Positions 48,224-58,630 of a stretch of DNA of 64,000 bases are shown one piece after another. Every line of letters starts with the position of its first letter. The first letter of the stretch is position 1. Source of the stretch: Jaltomata sinuosa (lineage: Eukaryota; Streptophyta; Magnoliopsida; Solanales; Solanaceae); NCBI GenBank assembly GCA_003996215.1, contig QJPP01001782.1:62001-126000 (forward strand), read 5' to 3'. Under the pieces are notes generated by a model. That model was given only the letters and a program-made list of their open reading frames with translations. It made no database searches and was not told the origin of the DNA. The position numbers and the translations under genes are program-made.

Positions 48224-50251
48224 TGCTCTGATACCAAGTTTGTCATACTCCAAACTCGAGGGCGCAACTGGAACCTTATGCCAAAACATAGGCCTGAGTC
48301 GACCCTACTGAATCATTTGCCAATGGCGCATAGATGTCACATGTAATCAAAAAAATGAATAAGTATATTTCAACTTAAAAATCAGCCCTTGACCGACGAT
48401 ATTCCTGTCAACAGCTCTACAAAGAAAATAGTTGCTTTCAACAGTTCATATAAAATAATAAATTGGTAGTATGCAAGCCCTATTTGGGCCGTCGAGGCCG
48501 CCATGATATCTAGAAAAGCAGAAAATGCTATGCGGACCGTTGAGGCCACCAGGATATTTATACAGAAACTAAAAATTGGTATATACAATATAAGTTAGTC
48601 CAAAAGGCTGCTGAACTATCATCAACAACAACAAAGCCCAAATGTCTAACATGCTACAACTAATAAACATACAAGGCAAAAATGGTCACTAGCGTAGCTA
48701 TACAACTCAACAGACTAGTCTGCAAGTCTCTATGAATATCACACTTGGTGGGATAGGGTGCCAACCTACCCAAAAGCTATAAACAGTAAAAAATCAAACC
48801 TCTGAGACTATGTTGACCTTTTAAGGAAAAGAGTCAATCAATCTGCTGAAAACTTGACTATGTGACCCGGTGGGTCTATCTGGTTGTTGCTCAGGACCTC
48901 CAAGTATGAATGCAGTGCCCCCATGCAATGGGACATTTGTACAAAATAATGTACCGAGCATGTAAGACAAATTGAAAACTAAAAAAAGTATAAGGTCTGA
49001 ATGAAAGTGAAAGATTAAAATAGAGGTACAACAACTTACTTTCTTGCAATAAGATAACATATAAATAGGTAGCAACAATATCCTAACTTGGCCCCCATAA
49101 GCCCGGTAGGTACAAATAGCACACAATCACCATAAGTCCTAACAAACACAAACAGTCGCTAAATACCCCCTACTGCCACCTTAACTGAACTCCAATGATA
49201 ATCTGAACTGAACTGCCTAAATGTACAGGTGCCATGAATCAGTACAACTTTTAGGCTCCGTGGTACAATATAAATGTTGCCCCAAATATACATCTTGCCT
49301 GGCCTGTAGGCATGGTCTACCCAACTTATACGCTCGGTGGTACTATATAATTGTTACCCCATAGGTACAACTTGCATGCTCCATAGGTACGGTTTACTCG
49401 ACCCGTAGGCATGGTCTACCCAACCCATAGGCTCGGTGTATCAGTCAGTCTATAGGCTCCAAACTTTGTAGTGTTAGTGTCTGTTGAGGCCAAAATAAGC
49501 TCATAGGCGGTAGCCAGATGATAAAAATATTACAATAATAGAAAATGATCATATGCAACCTTAATACAATCATAACATGCTTTTCTAGGCTACTAAGGAT
49601 AAAGGGCTATTGATGACCACTATATCATGTTGTGGTAGAAAACTCTATAGTATAAGACTACATGTCAAATAATGATGTTATACATGCTATAACAAGCTTG
49701 GGCCTTCAGGGTCATGTCAGAAAGCAAAAATAAAGCCTTAACATACCTTTCAATGAAGTCTCAAAGGTATCGCTATGAAGATTGACCAACCAATTGCAAC
49801 GCAACAAATGCGAGAATTAACAAGGCTACAAGAATAAACCATAACCAATAGATAAGACATTAAGGTTTTCATTACAACCAGTCCACTTAAACTCAACAAA
49901 TGACATTGTAATCTCTACCAAAACAACAACTAATAACAACAACAAAAATCTATCAACATCTCACAAGAGTGGCGAGATCCCAAGGCAATATAGCAAAGTT
50001 TACTTTATGTTGTTCCATTGTCGTACATGAATATGATAAGAAGCATATCAAGCCCCCTCCCCCCAAGTCTCTCCAATACTTTGACACTATCAATATACAA
50101 CAATAATAACCCAACTCCATAATACAAAGGGGCTTCTCATAGCCACTATATCCAAAACACTCATGGCTTAGAAATCTATAAAATAAAACTAGAACATGGA
50201 GTTAAGAAGGAGGATCATAGAAGGAATATCTCCACAAAAATATTTGAAAGT
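48224..50251 (-). mobile_element. Truncated LTR element: primer site plus LTR-like segment
   Basis: The minus strand has TTGGTATCAGAGCAAC (about 48224-48239) just before ACAAACTT-side TGTCATACTCC (48241 on the plus strand), so a minus-oriented LTR probably starts there. The interior on the left was lost. The right limit is not visible, and I extend it to the next LTR only as an upper bound. An imperfect tandem array of GTAGGCATGGTCTACCCAAC-type units at about 49250-49460 lies inside. No coding domain. Confidence 0.5.
49250..49460. repeat. Imperfect tandem repeat (GGCATGGTCTACCCAAC / GGCTCGGTG)
   Basis: Repeated words GTAGGCATGGTCTACCCAAC (about 49306 and 49400), GCTCGGTGG and GTGGTAC(A/T)ATATAA recur at irregular spacing. 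Confidence 0.65.
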
Positions 50252-52239
50252 TGTAACACCTCGGAATTCGAATCAGCCTTTAAACTTAAAAACTCTACAA
50301 AATTCTAAACTATTAGAAATCATGAGCCCAAATGATGCATCGTGGATTGAACCAACATAATGAAATGGACTCATAAAAATAATTCTGCAGATCATCCTCA
50401 TGATTAAGAACCACAAGTGAGTTTCACGGTTCGTGGATCATTCCACGAGTCATGGAACCAATTCGTGAAACTCAGACTGAGGGTTGTCTTTTCCCCCAGA
50501 AATTAAGAGTAGGTTTTATGGACCGGAGAAGGTTCTACAGAACGTGTTATTAACTCATGGAATCATGATCCACAGTTGATCATTTAGGAAAGAAACCACG
50601 AGAAGGAACCACGAGTCGTGGTTCAGTGTACGACTCATGGACTAGGCTCATGAAACCTGAAGACGTAGTTTTAAGTTATGTTTTTGAATTAAATCCCTGG
50701 GTTATTTTGGTAATTTCCCACCAATTTAAATCCTACGTGTGGTCATTTTGGACATTTTTAGTAGGATTTCATCCCTAATTATCCTAAGTCTTCTCCCAAA
50801 ACTCTCATTCAATCCTAAAAGTGGAAAGGGTCTCTATTTTCTCAAGCTTCAAGCTCCAAGCTACAGATTCCACCTTCAAGTCTCCATCTCTCCCATCCTA
50901 GATTAAGAAAGCTTCAATTCGGGTATACAGTCCCTAAACACCCAAATTTTATATTGATTTTCATGAACTTCAAATGAGGGTTCTTACTCATTTCTCATTG
51001 GCTTTTCTATAAATTGTTTATTCATGAGTCTACCATGAAATCTAATTCTACATTGCATGAGTTTGTATGGGTTTTTGCAAGTGAATTCCTACTTCATGAA
51101 TTGAAGGCTTGGTCTAGCAAATTTTGCATGCATGGATTGATTTAAGTAAATTGGAATATTTTATAGCATGATCTCATGAGTTTCAAGAAATTGCATCCCT
51201 AGTTCCTATTTTATGAAATCATGCATGATTATGGAATTGAACTAGTACCATGCAAACTTCTAAGATATGAATTTTCATGAAAGACAAGACACTCGATGTG
51301 CCATCGATACTCATGAATGATTTTCTAAAATAGGGTTTGTGAGTATTATGAAGATCCGGATTGTAAACATAATCATGTGAGCCTTATGATATATATTTTG
51401 AGAGTAGTATTTAAAATCGAGCGACGAGGGTTCTAGATAACCCAAGTCCAATACTACATTGCAACCGTAGGTTGCCCATTGTGGCTTATGACAGGATCCT
51501 TATGAATATGGTTCTAACTTTAGCCGATTAGGACAACCTTTTTCAATATGGGTGTATGACACCGGACTTCATGGTGCTCAACATGGTTTATGTCGGTTAA
51601 GAGAAACTCCCCTATAAATATTTTCAAGCTTTTAAGTTATATGATATTCTACTTTAAAGCTTTACCTATTACTTTATGTCTTATGCTTCAAATTATGATT
51701 TTTACTATGTTTTCTTTTATTATACATGAACTCAGATTTAAGCATGTTTTAAATACATTTACTCATGTTATTTCTTACACTGACATACTCAGCACATCCT
51801 ATAGTACTGATGCATATTCTCGCGTTGTATCCTACATGATGCAGATTCAGGCTCTTGATCCCAGACTCATGGCTAGAGACTAGTAGGAGTTCCAGGCTAG
51901 AGTTGGTGAGTCCTCATCCTTCGAAGACTAGTATCAGTTTAGCTATCTTGTTATCTTCCTTTCAGTACTTAGAGTTAGCTAGGGTCTTGTCCCAGAAACT
52001 CATGATGTCAGTTTAGAGGCTTTTCAAACATAAATAGATATTCTGTATTTGAGTTTCAAATTTTACTACTCTTAGACCTTTATCTTATGTTTAGTTGGAT
52101 TGCCTACTTTCATTATTTATGCTTCCACTTTGTTGTTATCATGTTGCTTACGTCATGTTAAGACCAAAGGGGTTAGCTTGAGATCACTTGTGATCCTAAG
52201 TCCCGTGTTACATCTAGGGGGTAGCTTTAGAGCGTGACA
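50252..52239 (+). repeat. 5' LTR of element G
   Basis: TGTAACACCTCGG to GAGCGTGACA, ending four bases before the primer site. The partner LTR is outside the window, so the start is inferred from the TG and similarity to other LTR starts. The palindrome cluster lies 160-400 bp inside. Confidence 0.78.
50410..50650. repeat. CACGAGTCGTGG palindrome cluster in LTR of element G
   Basis: GAACCACGAGTCGTGGTTC at 50606-50624 is a perfect 19-bp odd palindrome. At 50419-50473, GAGTTTCACG and CGTGAAACTC form the outer arms of a 55-bp hairpin that also contains TTCCACGAGTCATGGAA. Further half-copies (CGACTCATGGA) follow. Confidence 0.88.
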
Positions 52240-52243
52240 AACT

Positions 52244-52255
52244 TGGTATCAGAGA
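52244..52255 (+). other. Primer binding site of element G
   Basis: TGGTATCAGAG, tRNA-iMet type, four bases after the LTR end. Confidence 0.85.
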
Positions 52256-52445
52256 AAGGTTAAGGAGTCTTAGGGTATCTGAAAGCCACATCAAGTAGAG
52301 TTTCTTTCATGGGTGTCAAGCATGCCACACTTATGAAAGGGAAACTACAAGATGTTTTAGGAAAAACTTCACTTATTTCATGATCATATTGCGATAGAGT
52401 TTAACTCCATTACTCCTCTAATTTAATTTTAATGTGTTTCAGATT

Positions 52446-53600
52446 ATGCCTCACCATCGTTCCATGCCTCACCGAGACAACACCTGAAATGGTAACCCTC
52501 TGGTTCCAGAACACAAGGTCACAAATGTGGAATTCAGGAACGCCATCCAGATGTTAGCACATGCTATGGCTAATCAGGCCAATCAGCAAGCACTTGTTCC
52601 TGCCAACCCTTATGGTGGGACAACTGCTGCCAGAGTCCAAGATTTCATCCGTATAAACCTACCAGAGTTTTTAGGGTTTAAGGTTAGTGAAGACCCACAA
52701 AATTTTGTGGATGAGGTGAAGAATATTTTAGAGGTTATGTAGGTTACTAGTTTTGACGATGTTGATCTAGCTTCCTACCACCTCAAGGATGTGGATCACA
52801 TTTGGTATACTCAGTGGAAAGATACTAAAGTCAGGAATGTAGTCCCTGTGACTTGGGAGTCCTTTGAGGGATCATTTCTTGATCGGTTCTTCCCTAGGGA
52901 GTTGAGGGAGGCTAAGGCTGCAAAGTTTATGAATTTAAGGCGAGGATCAATGTCATTACAGGTTTATGGGTTGAGGTTCAATCAGCTTCTAGGTATGCCC
53001 CATCTATGGTGGCCGATCTGAGGGTACTAATGGGAAAGTTCATGTATGAAGTGTCCGACTTGGTGAAAAAGGAGTGCAGAAATGCTATATTGTTGGGAGA
53101 TGTGGACATCTCTAAGCTTATGGCTCATGCTCAACAGATTGAAGAATATAAGTTGAAGGAGATGGCAAGGGAGAACAAGAGGGCCAGTACAGAGAATTCA
53201 GGTTTCAGTCATCAAAAGTCTAGGGGCAGACACTGTTCTTCATTTTAGAAGAGGTTATCAAGGCCTATACCATCATCAACTAGTGCTCCTACTCAATCCC
53301 CCAGCCTAGGCATTATCAGGAAGGTAGAGGATTGGGTTCTCAGTCTCAAAGAAGTATTGCAAAAGGGATTCTCACCCTATTTGCAATATGCATGGAAAGA
53401 GTCACCCGGGAGGGTGCCGCTTGGGCATAGGTGGATGCTTTGGGTATGGACGGGTTGGTCATAGGATTGGGGATTCCCTTTATCCAAGAAGGTACATGGA
53501 GGTACTGGACTCAGTTTACTTCAGCACCTCCAGTGGGTCATCCAGTTCAGTAGGGTACCACTTCTAGTATCAATGGCGGTTAGTGCTAGAACCATCTCTA
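52446..53600 (+). pseudogene. gag of element G (broken)
   Basis: Start MPHHRSMPHRDNT at 52446 is in frame with the core. Core motifs are NLPEFLGFKVSEDPQNFVDE and, after a TAG at 52740-52742 (probably from CAG), VDHIWYTQWKDTK, FLDRFFPRELREAKAAKFMN and YEVSDLVKKECRNAILLGD. A stop/frameshift falls near 53000-53020. The zinc knuckle zone (about 53360-53450) is decayed, with only CN..HGKSHPGGC-like pieces. Role as for other gags: particle and RNA packaging. Confidence 0.86.
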
Positions 53601-53604
53601 TGTA

Positions 53605-54839
53605 ATGTTATCTTACCAAGATCAGGAGAGTTCTCCAGATATTGTTACTGGTATGTTGCAAGTCTTCTCTTTTGATGTTTACGCTTTACTAGACCCTGGA
53701 GCCTCCTTATCTTTCGTGACCCCCTATGTTACTTGCAAATTTAAAGTCTGTCCTAAATTACTCTTAGAATCCTTTCATGTCCCCACTCCTGTTGGTGAGT
53801 CAGTCCTAGATGAAAGAATCTACCAAAGTTGCCTATCTCATTCCTTCATAGACTCACCTCAGCTGATCTAGTAGAGGTAGAGATGACTGATTTTGATGTT
53901 TTTCTTGGTATGGATTGGTTGCATGCATGTTATGCCTCGGTTGATTGTTGTACCCGAGTTGTCAATTTCAAGTTTACAAATGAACCTATCTTAGAGTGCC
54001 AGGGTAGTCTTCCATCCTCAAAGGGTCATTTCATATCTTATCTCAAAGCTAGAAAAATAATTTCTAAGGGTTATGTCTATCATATAGTTTGGGTTATGGA
54101 TTCGGAGTCTGAAACCTCACCTCTCTATTCAGTTCCTATAGTGAATGAATTCCCAGAAGTATTTCTTGAGGATCTTCCCGGAGTCCCTCCCGAGCGATAG
54201 ATTGACTTTGGGATAGACCTTCTACCAGATATGCAGCCTATCTCTATTCCTCCTTACATAATGGCTCCAGTGGAGCTTAAGGAATTGAAATACCAGTTGA
54301 AGGACCTTCTTGATAAGGGTTTTATTTGACTCAGCATCTCTTCATGGGGTGTTCCCATCCTATTCGTGAGTAAGAAAGATGGTTCTATTAGAAAGTGTAT
54401 TGACTACCATCAGTTGAACAAGGTCACAATCAAGAATAAGTATCTCATTCCTAAGATTGATGACTTATTCGATCAGCTTCTGAGTGCCAGCTATTTCTCC
54501 AAGATCGACCTTAGATCCAATTATCATCAACTTCGTGTTTGAAAGTGTGACATTACAAAGATATCCTTCAGAACTTAGTATGGTCATTATGAAATAATGG
54601 GTATGTCTTTTGAACTAACGAATGCTCCTTTTATGGAATTGATGAACCGTGTGTTCAAACAGTATTTGGACATGTTTGTGATTATTTTCATTAATGATAT
54701 TCTTATCTACTCTCTGAGTGAGAATAAGCATGCGGACCATTTGAGAGTTGTGTTGCAAACTCCCCAGGATCGACAGTTATTTGCTAAGTTCAGTAAGTGT
54801 GAATTCTGGATGCAGTCTGTTGCTTTTCTGGGTCATATT
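53605..54839 (+). pseudogene. Protease and RT (first part) of element G
   Basis: Protease active site ALLDPGASLSFVTPYVTC (about 53686); a frame change near 53840; DFDVFLGMDWLHACYASVD. RT: FPEVFLEDLPGVPPER, stop at about 54198, PISIPPYIMAPVELKEL, GVPILFVSKKDGSIRKCIDY, KIDDLFDQL, then MSFELTNAPFMELMNRVF and the catalytic box IIFINDILIYS, where the first aspartate of the usual IDD is Asn. GHIM at 54830-54842 is cut by element H. Stops are found at several places. Confidence 0.87.
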
Positions 54840-54844
54840 ATGAC

Positions 54845-56148
54845 TGATAACGCTCAAACTACACCTCAAATTAATGAAGTGTAAGCGATCGTTGTCAAGT
54901 AAAGAACCCAACTAGGTTGGGGTCGAATCCCACAGAGAATATGGTGAAAATTAAGTCTTTAGTGAATTAAGTGACTAGTCGTCAATAGTTTCCGGTAAAA
55001 GGGAGGGTTTTTGCGTAATCAAATTGTAAACAAAAACAAACAATTAACGTATGAGAAATAATTAATAGGAGAATGAACTAGGGAAGTGTTTACCATGGCG
55101 TTGGTAACAATGTCGATTCTAGGCTTAACCGGGTTCTTTCTACATGCGTGTCACGATGTGATTGCGTCAATTGTATCGTCTAAACGTCTCTCGACCAAAT
55201 AAACAAATTTCCTTTTCTATTCTCTCGACCTCGAAAAGATGTGCTTTTTAGCTTTCAATCCTAACATCAAGTAGCTTAATCCAGTTACGGCATTAATCAT
55301 TAGACGAGAGTTAGTAGTCTCGAATCCTTGTTGTTAATCAAGTTTTCCCGGTTTTAATCTCTTTACTCAAGCAAATTAAACCTAGGCATGTTCTAATGTT
55401 TGCAACCACTAGAAAACGTGACATAAAGTATGATTAACAACGTGACTACATGTAAATTGAACCCAACGCTACCCGGAATCTAAATCGCTACGTTTGCCAT
55501 GGCTCCCACAACCCTAGTTGCGGGAGTTTTAGTTACTCATGCTCGAAGAAGAAGAGAAAATAATTGTATTCATAATAAAGGGAAGAAAAGTCTTACAATA
55601 TAATGAAACAATCAATCTTCCAATATCCAAGAACAAGAAATACCAAGAACTCCACGAACGAATCAAGAACACGAGTTCAATACAAATGAACCGTGTTGTT
55701 TGCTCTCCAAAATAACTAAAAACGTGTTTTAAACTAATGGGTGAATGATAAATAAAATAAACCTATCATAGGGTATTTATAGGAGTAATAGAAGCCAAAT
55801 CCAAAACGGGCTAGGAATCCCCAAAACGCGGGCAGCCGCTTGACGCCACTGCCTTAACTTGACGGCCAGGCTTGACGGACCGTCACTGCTAGGCAGTGGT
55901 GCCGCCTGAAGGTCTGCCTTGGTGTGACGGTCCCAGTGACGGACCGTCACATGTGTGATGGGCCATCACTCAGGCCGTCACTCTTAGGATGAATGTTGTT
56001 TTTTCGCGTATTTCCTTCCGTTTCCGTGTTTGTTTCCATTTCCTACAAATACAACATAAAAACATCAAAAACAACAACGGTTGCTTGAAAACGTACGATT
56101 GTTCTTAGTAAAAAGGAGTCAAAAGTGACGTAAATTGGCGTCACATCA
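54845..56148 (-). repeat. 3' LTR of element H
   Basis: Plus strand TGATAACGCTC to GTCACATCA, giving perfect TGAT..ATCA ends. On the minus strand it directly follows the polypurine tract. Confidence 0.9.
55858..55985. repeat. TGACGG-A-CCGTCA palindrome cluster, 3' LTR of element H
   Basis: TGACGGACCGTCA at 55873-55885, GTGACGGACCGTCAC at 55936-55950, GTGATGGGCCATCAC at 55955-55969 and half-copies (TGACGGTCCC, AGGCCGTCAC). About 165-290 bp from the minus-strand LTR start. Confidence 0.9.
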
Positions 56149-57673
56149 ACACCCTCAACTTAAAACGTTCGCTTGTCCTCAAGCAACATAACATAAAACA
56201 ATAATACGACTCAACTAAGAACACAAACTCGTGTCTATAGCAACTCATGGTCATTCAAAACTTATTCAATTAAATCAAGCTCCCTCGTAGCACACGAATG
56301 TATGAAACACTAACTTGCAAGGATCCAAACATGTCATTCTGATATGATAGAACATTCTACATACACACGCGCAGCTATCCTAACAATCAATAGACAATAC
56401 AGACATCTTGGTGCCCTCACCACAAGGAAATCCCACACACAAGATTTGGGACTAGGTAAGCGCTCACACTCACAAACGATTGCAAACAATGCACATGCGA
56501 TACCATAGGCTTGCCCTTACTATTCTATTTCGGTTCTTCAGAAAGCTACTCAGGATCACTACAGGACTTGTTCAGGCTTGTAATGAGGCTTCGGGTGCAG
56601 GTAGGATACATTTAGGGGTTAGTGACTAAGCCCTCCTTGGAACTACCGACATCTTACCACATAACGTTACTTTGTCCATCCTTATTCTCCTCTTTATTCC
56701 CTTTTTTCTAGCTACAGGTGCGGCCTCTATATTTTGACACTTCTTTTTATTTCTTTTTTTTTCGATCTTTTTCACTTCTATTTATTTTTTTCTTTTCTTA
56801 GGCACACACCCGGACATTTCATTCTATTCACAACCAACCATCTCCATCCTCTTTTTCTTATCATTCACCTCTGTAGTAGCCACCCTCAACTTAAGCTGAT
56901 TGCCTGGCGTTGAGGTGCACGGAGTCCAAGGATGGACCAGGGCCAAAACAGGGTTTACCTCTATAGTAGCCACCCTCAACTTAGGCTGATTGCATGCGTT
57001 GAGGTGCACGGTGTCCAAGGAAGGACCAAGGCCAAAATAGGGATTCAAAAATTAAACGGGAATGGTGACAGGTTATTGAAAGAATAAGGTCAATTATGGC
57101 TCAAACAGGGATCAAAGGGATTATTTATATTTGGACGGTCTTTCAGGTTAAGTGGACTGCACACAAAAAGAGCCTGTGATCCTTTCCTAAGCAACCAAAC
57201 TTTGAACTTAACAAAATAGACCGGGCAAGTTCTAGATGCATGCACAGAGTAAGAATTTATGACAATAATCTCACACGCTCTTGGCACCAAGAAACTATAT
57301 CGCTACCCACTATCAAACAACCGCTCGGCTTAAGCATACTCATTCTACTCATAATCACACAATGACATACAAGGATCCAGACAGTCAATTGTTTCAACAT
57401 AAGCTTAAAACCAGAAAATTTTTACGGGGCCTCGTTTTTAGACAAGAACAACGCATGCTTGCTATAGACACTAAAAAAAATTTAAAATAACCTAAACATG
57501 CCGGTTCTACTAGATAGCACACCGGAGGGAAAAGAAATCGGCAACAAAAACCCTCGGTGGTGACTCACAGGTTTCCCAACACCCTCAACTTAGACTCATG
57601 CATTGTCCCCAATGCATATATGCGAAAGCTAAAAACTGTGAGAATAAAGGAATACCTGTGAAGTCGATATGAC
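56149..57673 (-). other. 3' noncoding region of element H with four polypurine-like copies
   Basis: No coding domain. The 13-mer CACCCTCAACTTA (minus strand TAAGTTGAGGGTG) occurs at 56150-56162 (the true tract beside the LTR), 56881-56893, 56971-56983 and 57580-57592. The middle two belong to a direct repeat of about 90 bp (56868 and 56958 onward). A T-rich stretch lies at 56740-56800. Confidence 0.8.
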
Positions 57674-58606
57674 TTAAATTCCGGAATGATGTTGGAGACC
57701 GCCAGGGTCTCCAAAACAAGAGAACTCGATGGAGTGTGGCGTTCCAGCTTTCTCTTTGGGCTCTATCGCTAGTCGCGACAACTTCTTTGCTCTTTCTTTG
57801 TAGATTCTCTTGCGGTGTTTTCGTTTTTTAGATTTAATTTCACCGCCTTCCTCTACATGTTTACGCTCTCGCACCATACTTCTTACAACAGCTAGAGTCT
57901 CGACCAAACTCTTCTCCTCAAGGTGCACATCCGCAGGAGGTTCCTCAATGGCATTGATGACCGCGACCACCCTCATGTCACTTGGTTGCTTCATCAATTT
58001 AGACACATCGAACTTGACCACTTCATTGTTCAATCGGAAGGTCAGTTCATTTTTCTCCATGTCAACCAATGCTCTTGCTGTGGCTAGCAATGGTCGTCCC
58101 AAGATTATGGGAACTTCGAAATCCACTTCGCAATCCAAGATCACAAAGTCGGCCAGGAATATAAGCTTACCAATCTTGACCAGCACATCAGACAATATCC
58201 CTACGGGTCGCTTTACCGAACGGTCCGTCATCATCACTCTCATGGACGTTGGTTTAGGAGCTCCCAAACCCAATTTTTCATACACTGCTAGCGGCATCAA
58301 ATTGATACTAGCACCAAGATCACACATAGCTCTTCCGAAGTTGAGCTTCCCGATAGTACATGGAACAGTGAACGCACCTGGATCTCCTTTCTTTTCCACT
58401 AATGATCTAGAGGAAATAGCGCTGCAGTGATGGAGGTTGTCTTCCGGCTCAAAACTTACCGTCCTCTTCTTTGTAATCAAGTCCTTCATGAACTTGGCAT
58501 ACCCGGGCATTTGTTCCAGCGCCTCCACCAATGGTATGTTTATTGAAATCTGTTTCAGCATGGTCATGAAGTTCAGGAACTTACCATCGTCAGCTTTCTT
58601 CTTCAA
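57674..58606 (-). CDS. Aspartic protease region of element H gag-pro
   Basis: Open for 310 codons in the same frame as gag and separated from it by one TGA, so the Met at 58606 may not be a real start. Motifs: INIPLVEALEQMPGYAKFMK (about residues 18-37), the active site AMCDLGASINLMPLAVYEKL (about 92-111), SDVLVKIGKLIFLADFVILD, and the flap-distal IILGRPLLATARA (about 167). The D-L-G-A form is that of Athila/Tat proteases that cut Gag. The C-terminus is very basic (KSKKRKHRKRIYKERAKK). RT would normally follow in the same frame, but the frame stops at 57674 and noncoding sequence follows. The gene appears intact and could be functional if read through. Confidence 0.85.
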   Translation of the reverse strand: MKKKADDGKFLNFMTMLKQISINIPLVEALEQMPGYAKFMKDLITKKRTVSFEPEDNLHHCSAISSRSLVEKKGDPGAFTVPCTIGKLNFGRAMCDLGASINLMPLAVYEKLGLGAPKPTSMRVMMTDRSVKRPVGILSDVLVKIGKLIFLADFVILDCEVDFEVPIILGRPLLATARALVDMEKNELTFRLNNEVVKFDVSKLMKQPSDMRVVAVINAIEEPPADVHLEEKSLVETLAVVRSMVRERKHVEEGGEIKSKKRKHRKRIYKERAKKLSRLAIEPKEKAGTPHSIEFSCFGDPGGLQHHSGI

Positions 58607-58630
58607 CCGCTGGGGAAAAGGAGGTGGGTG

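Noticed and set aside
57810..58430. 206-codon open frame antisense to the protease of element H
   Set aside because: It lies opposite the protease and gag frames, whose motifs are clear. Its composition is that of a shadow frame and it has no recognisable domain.
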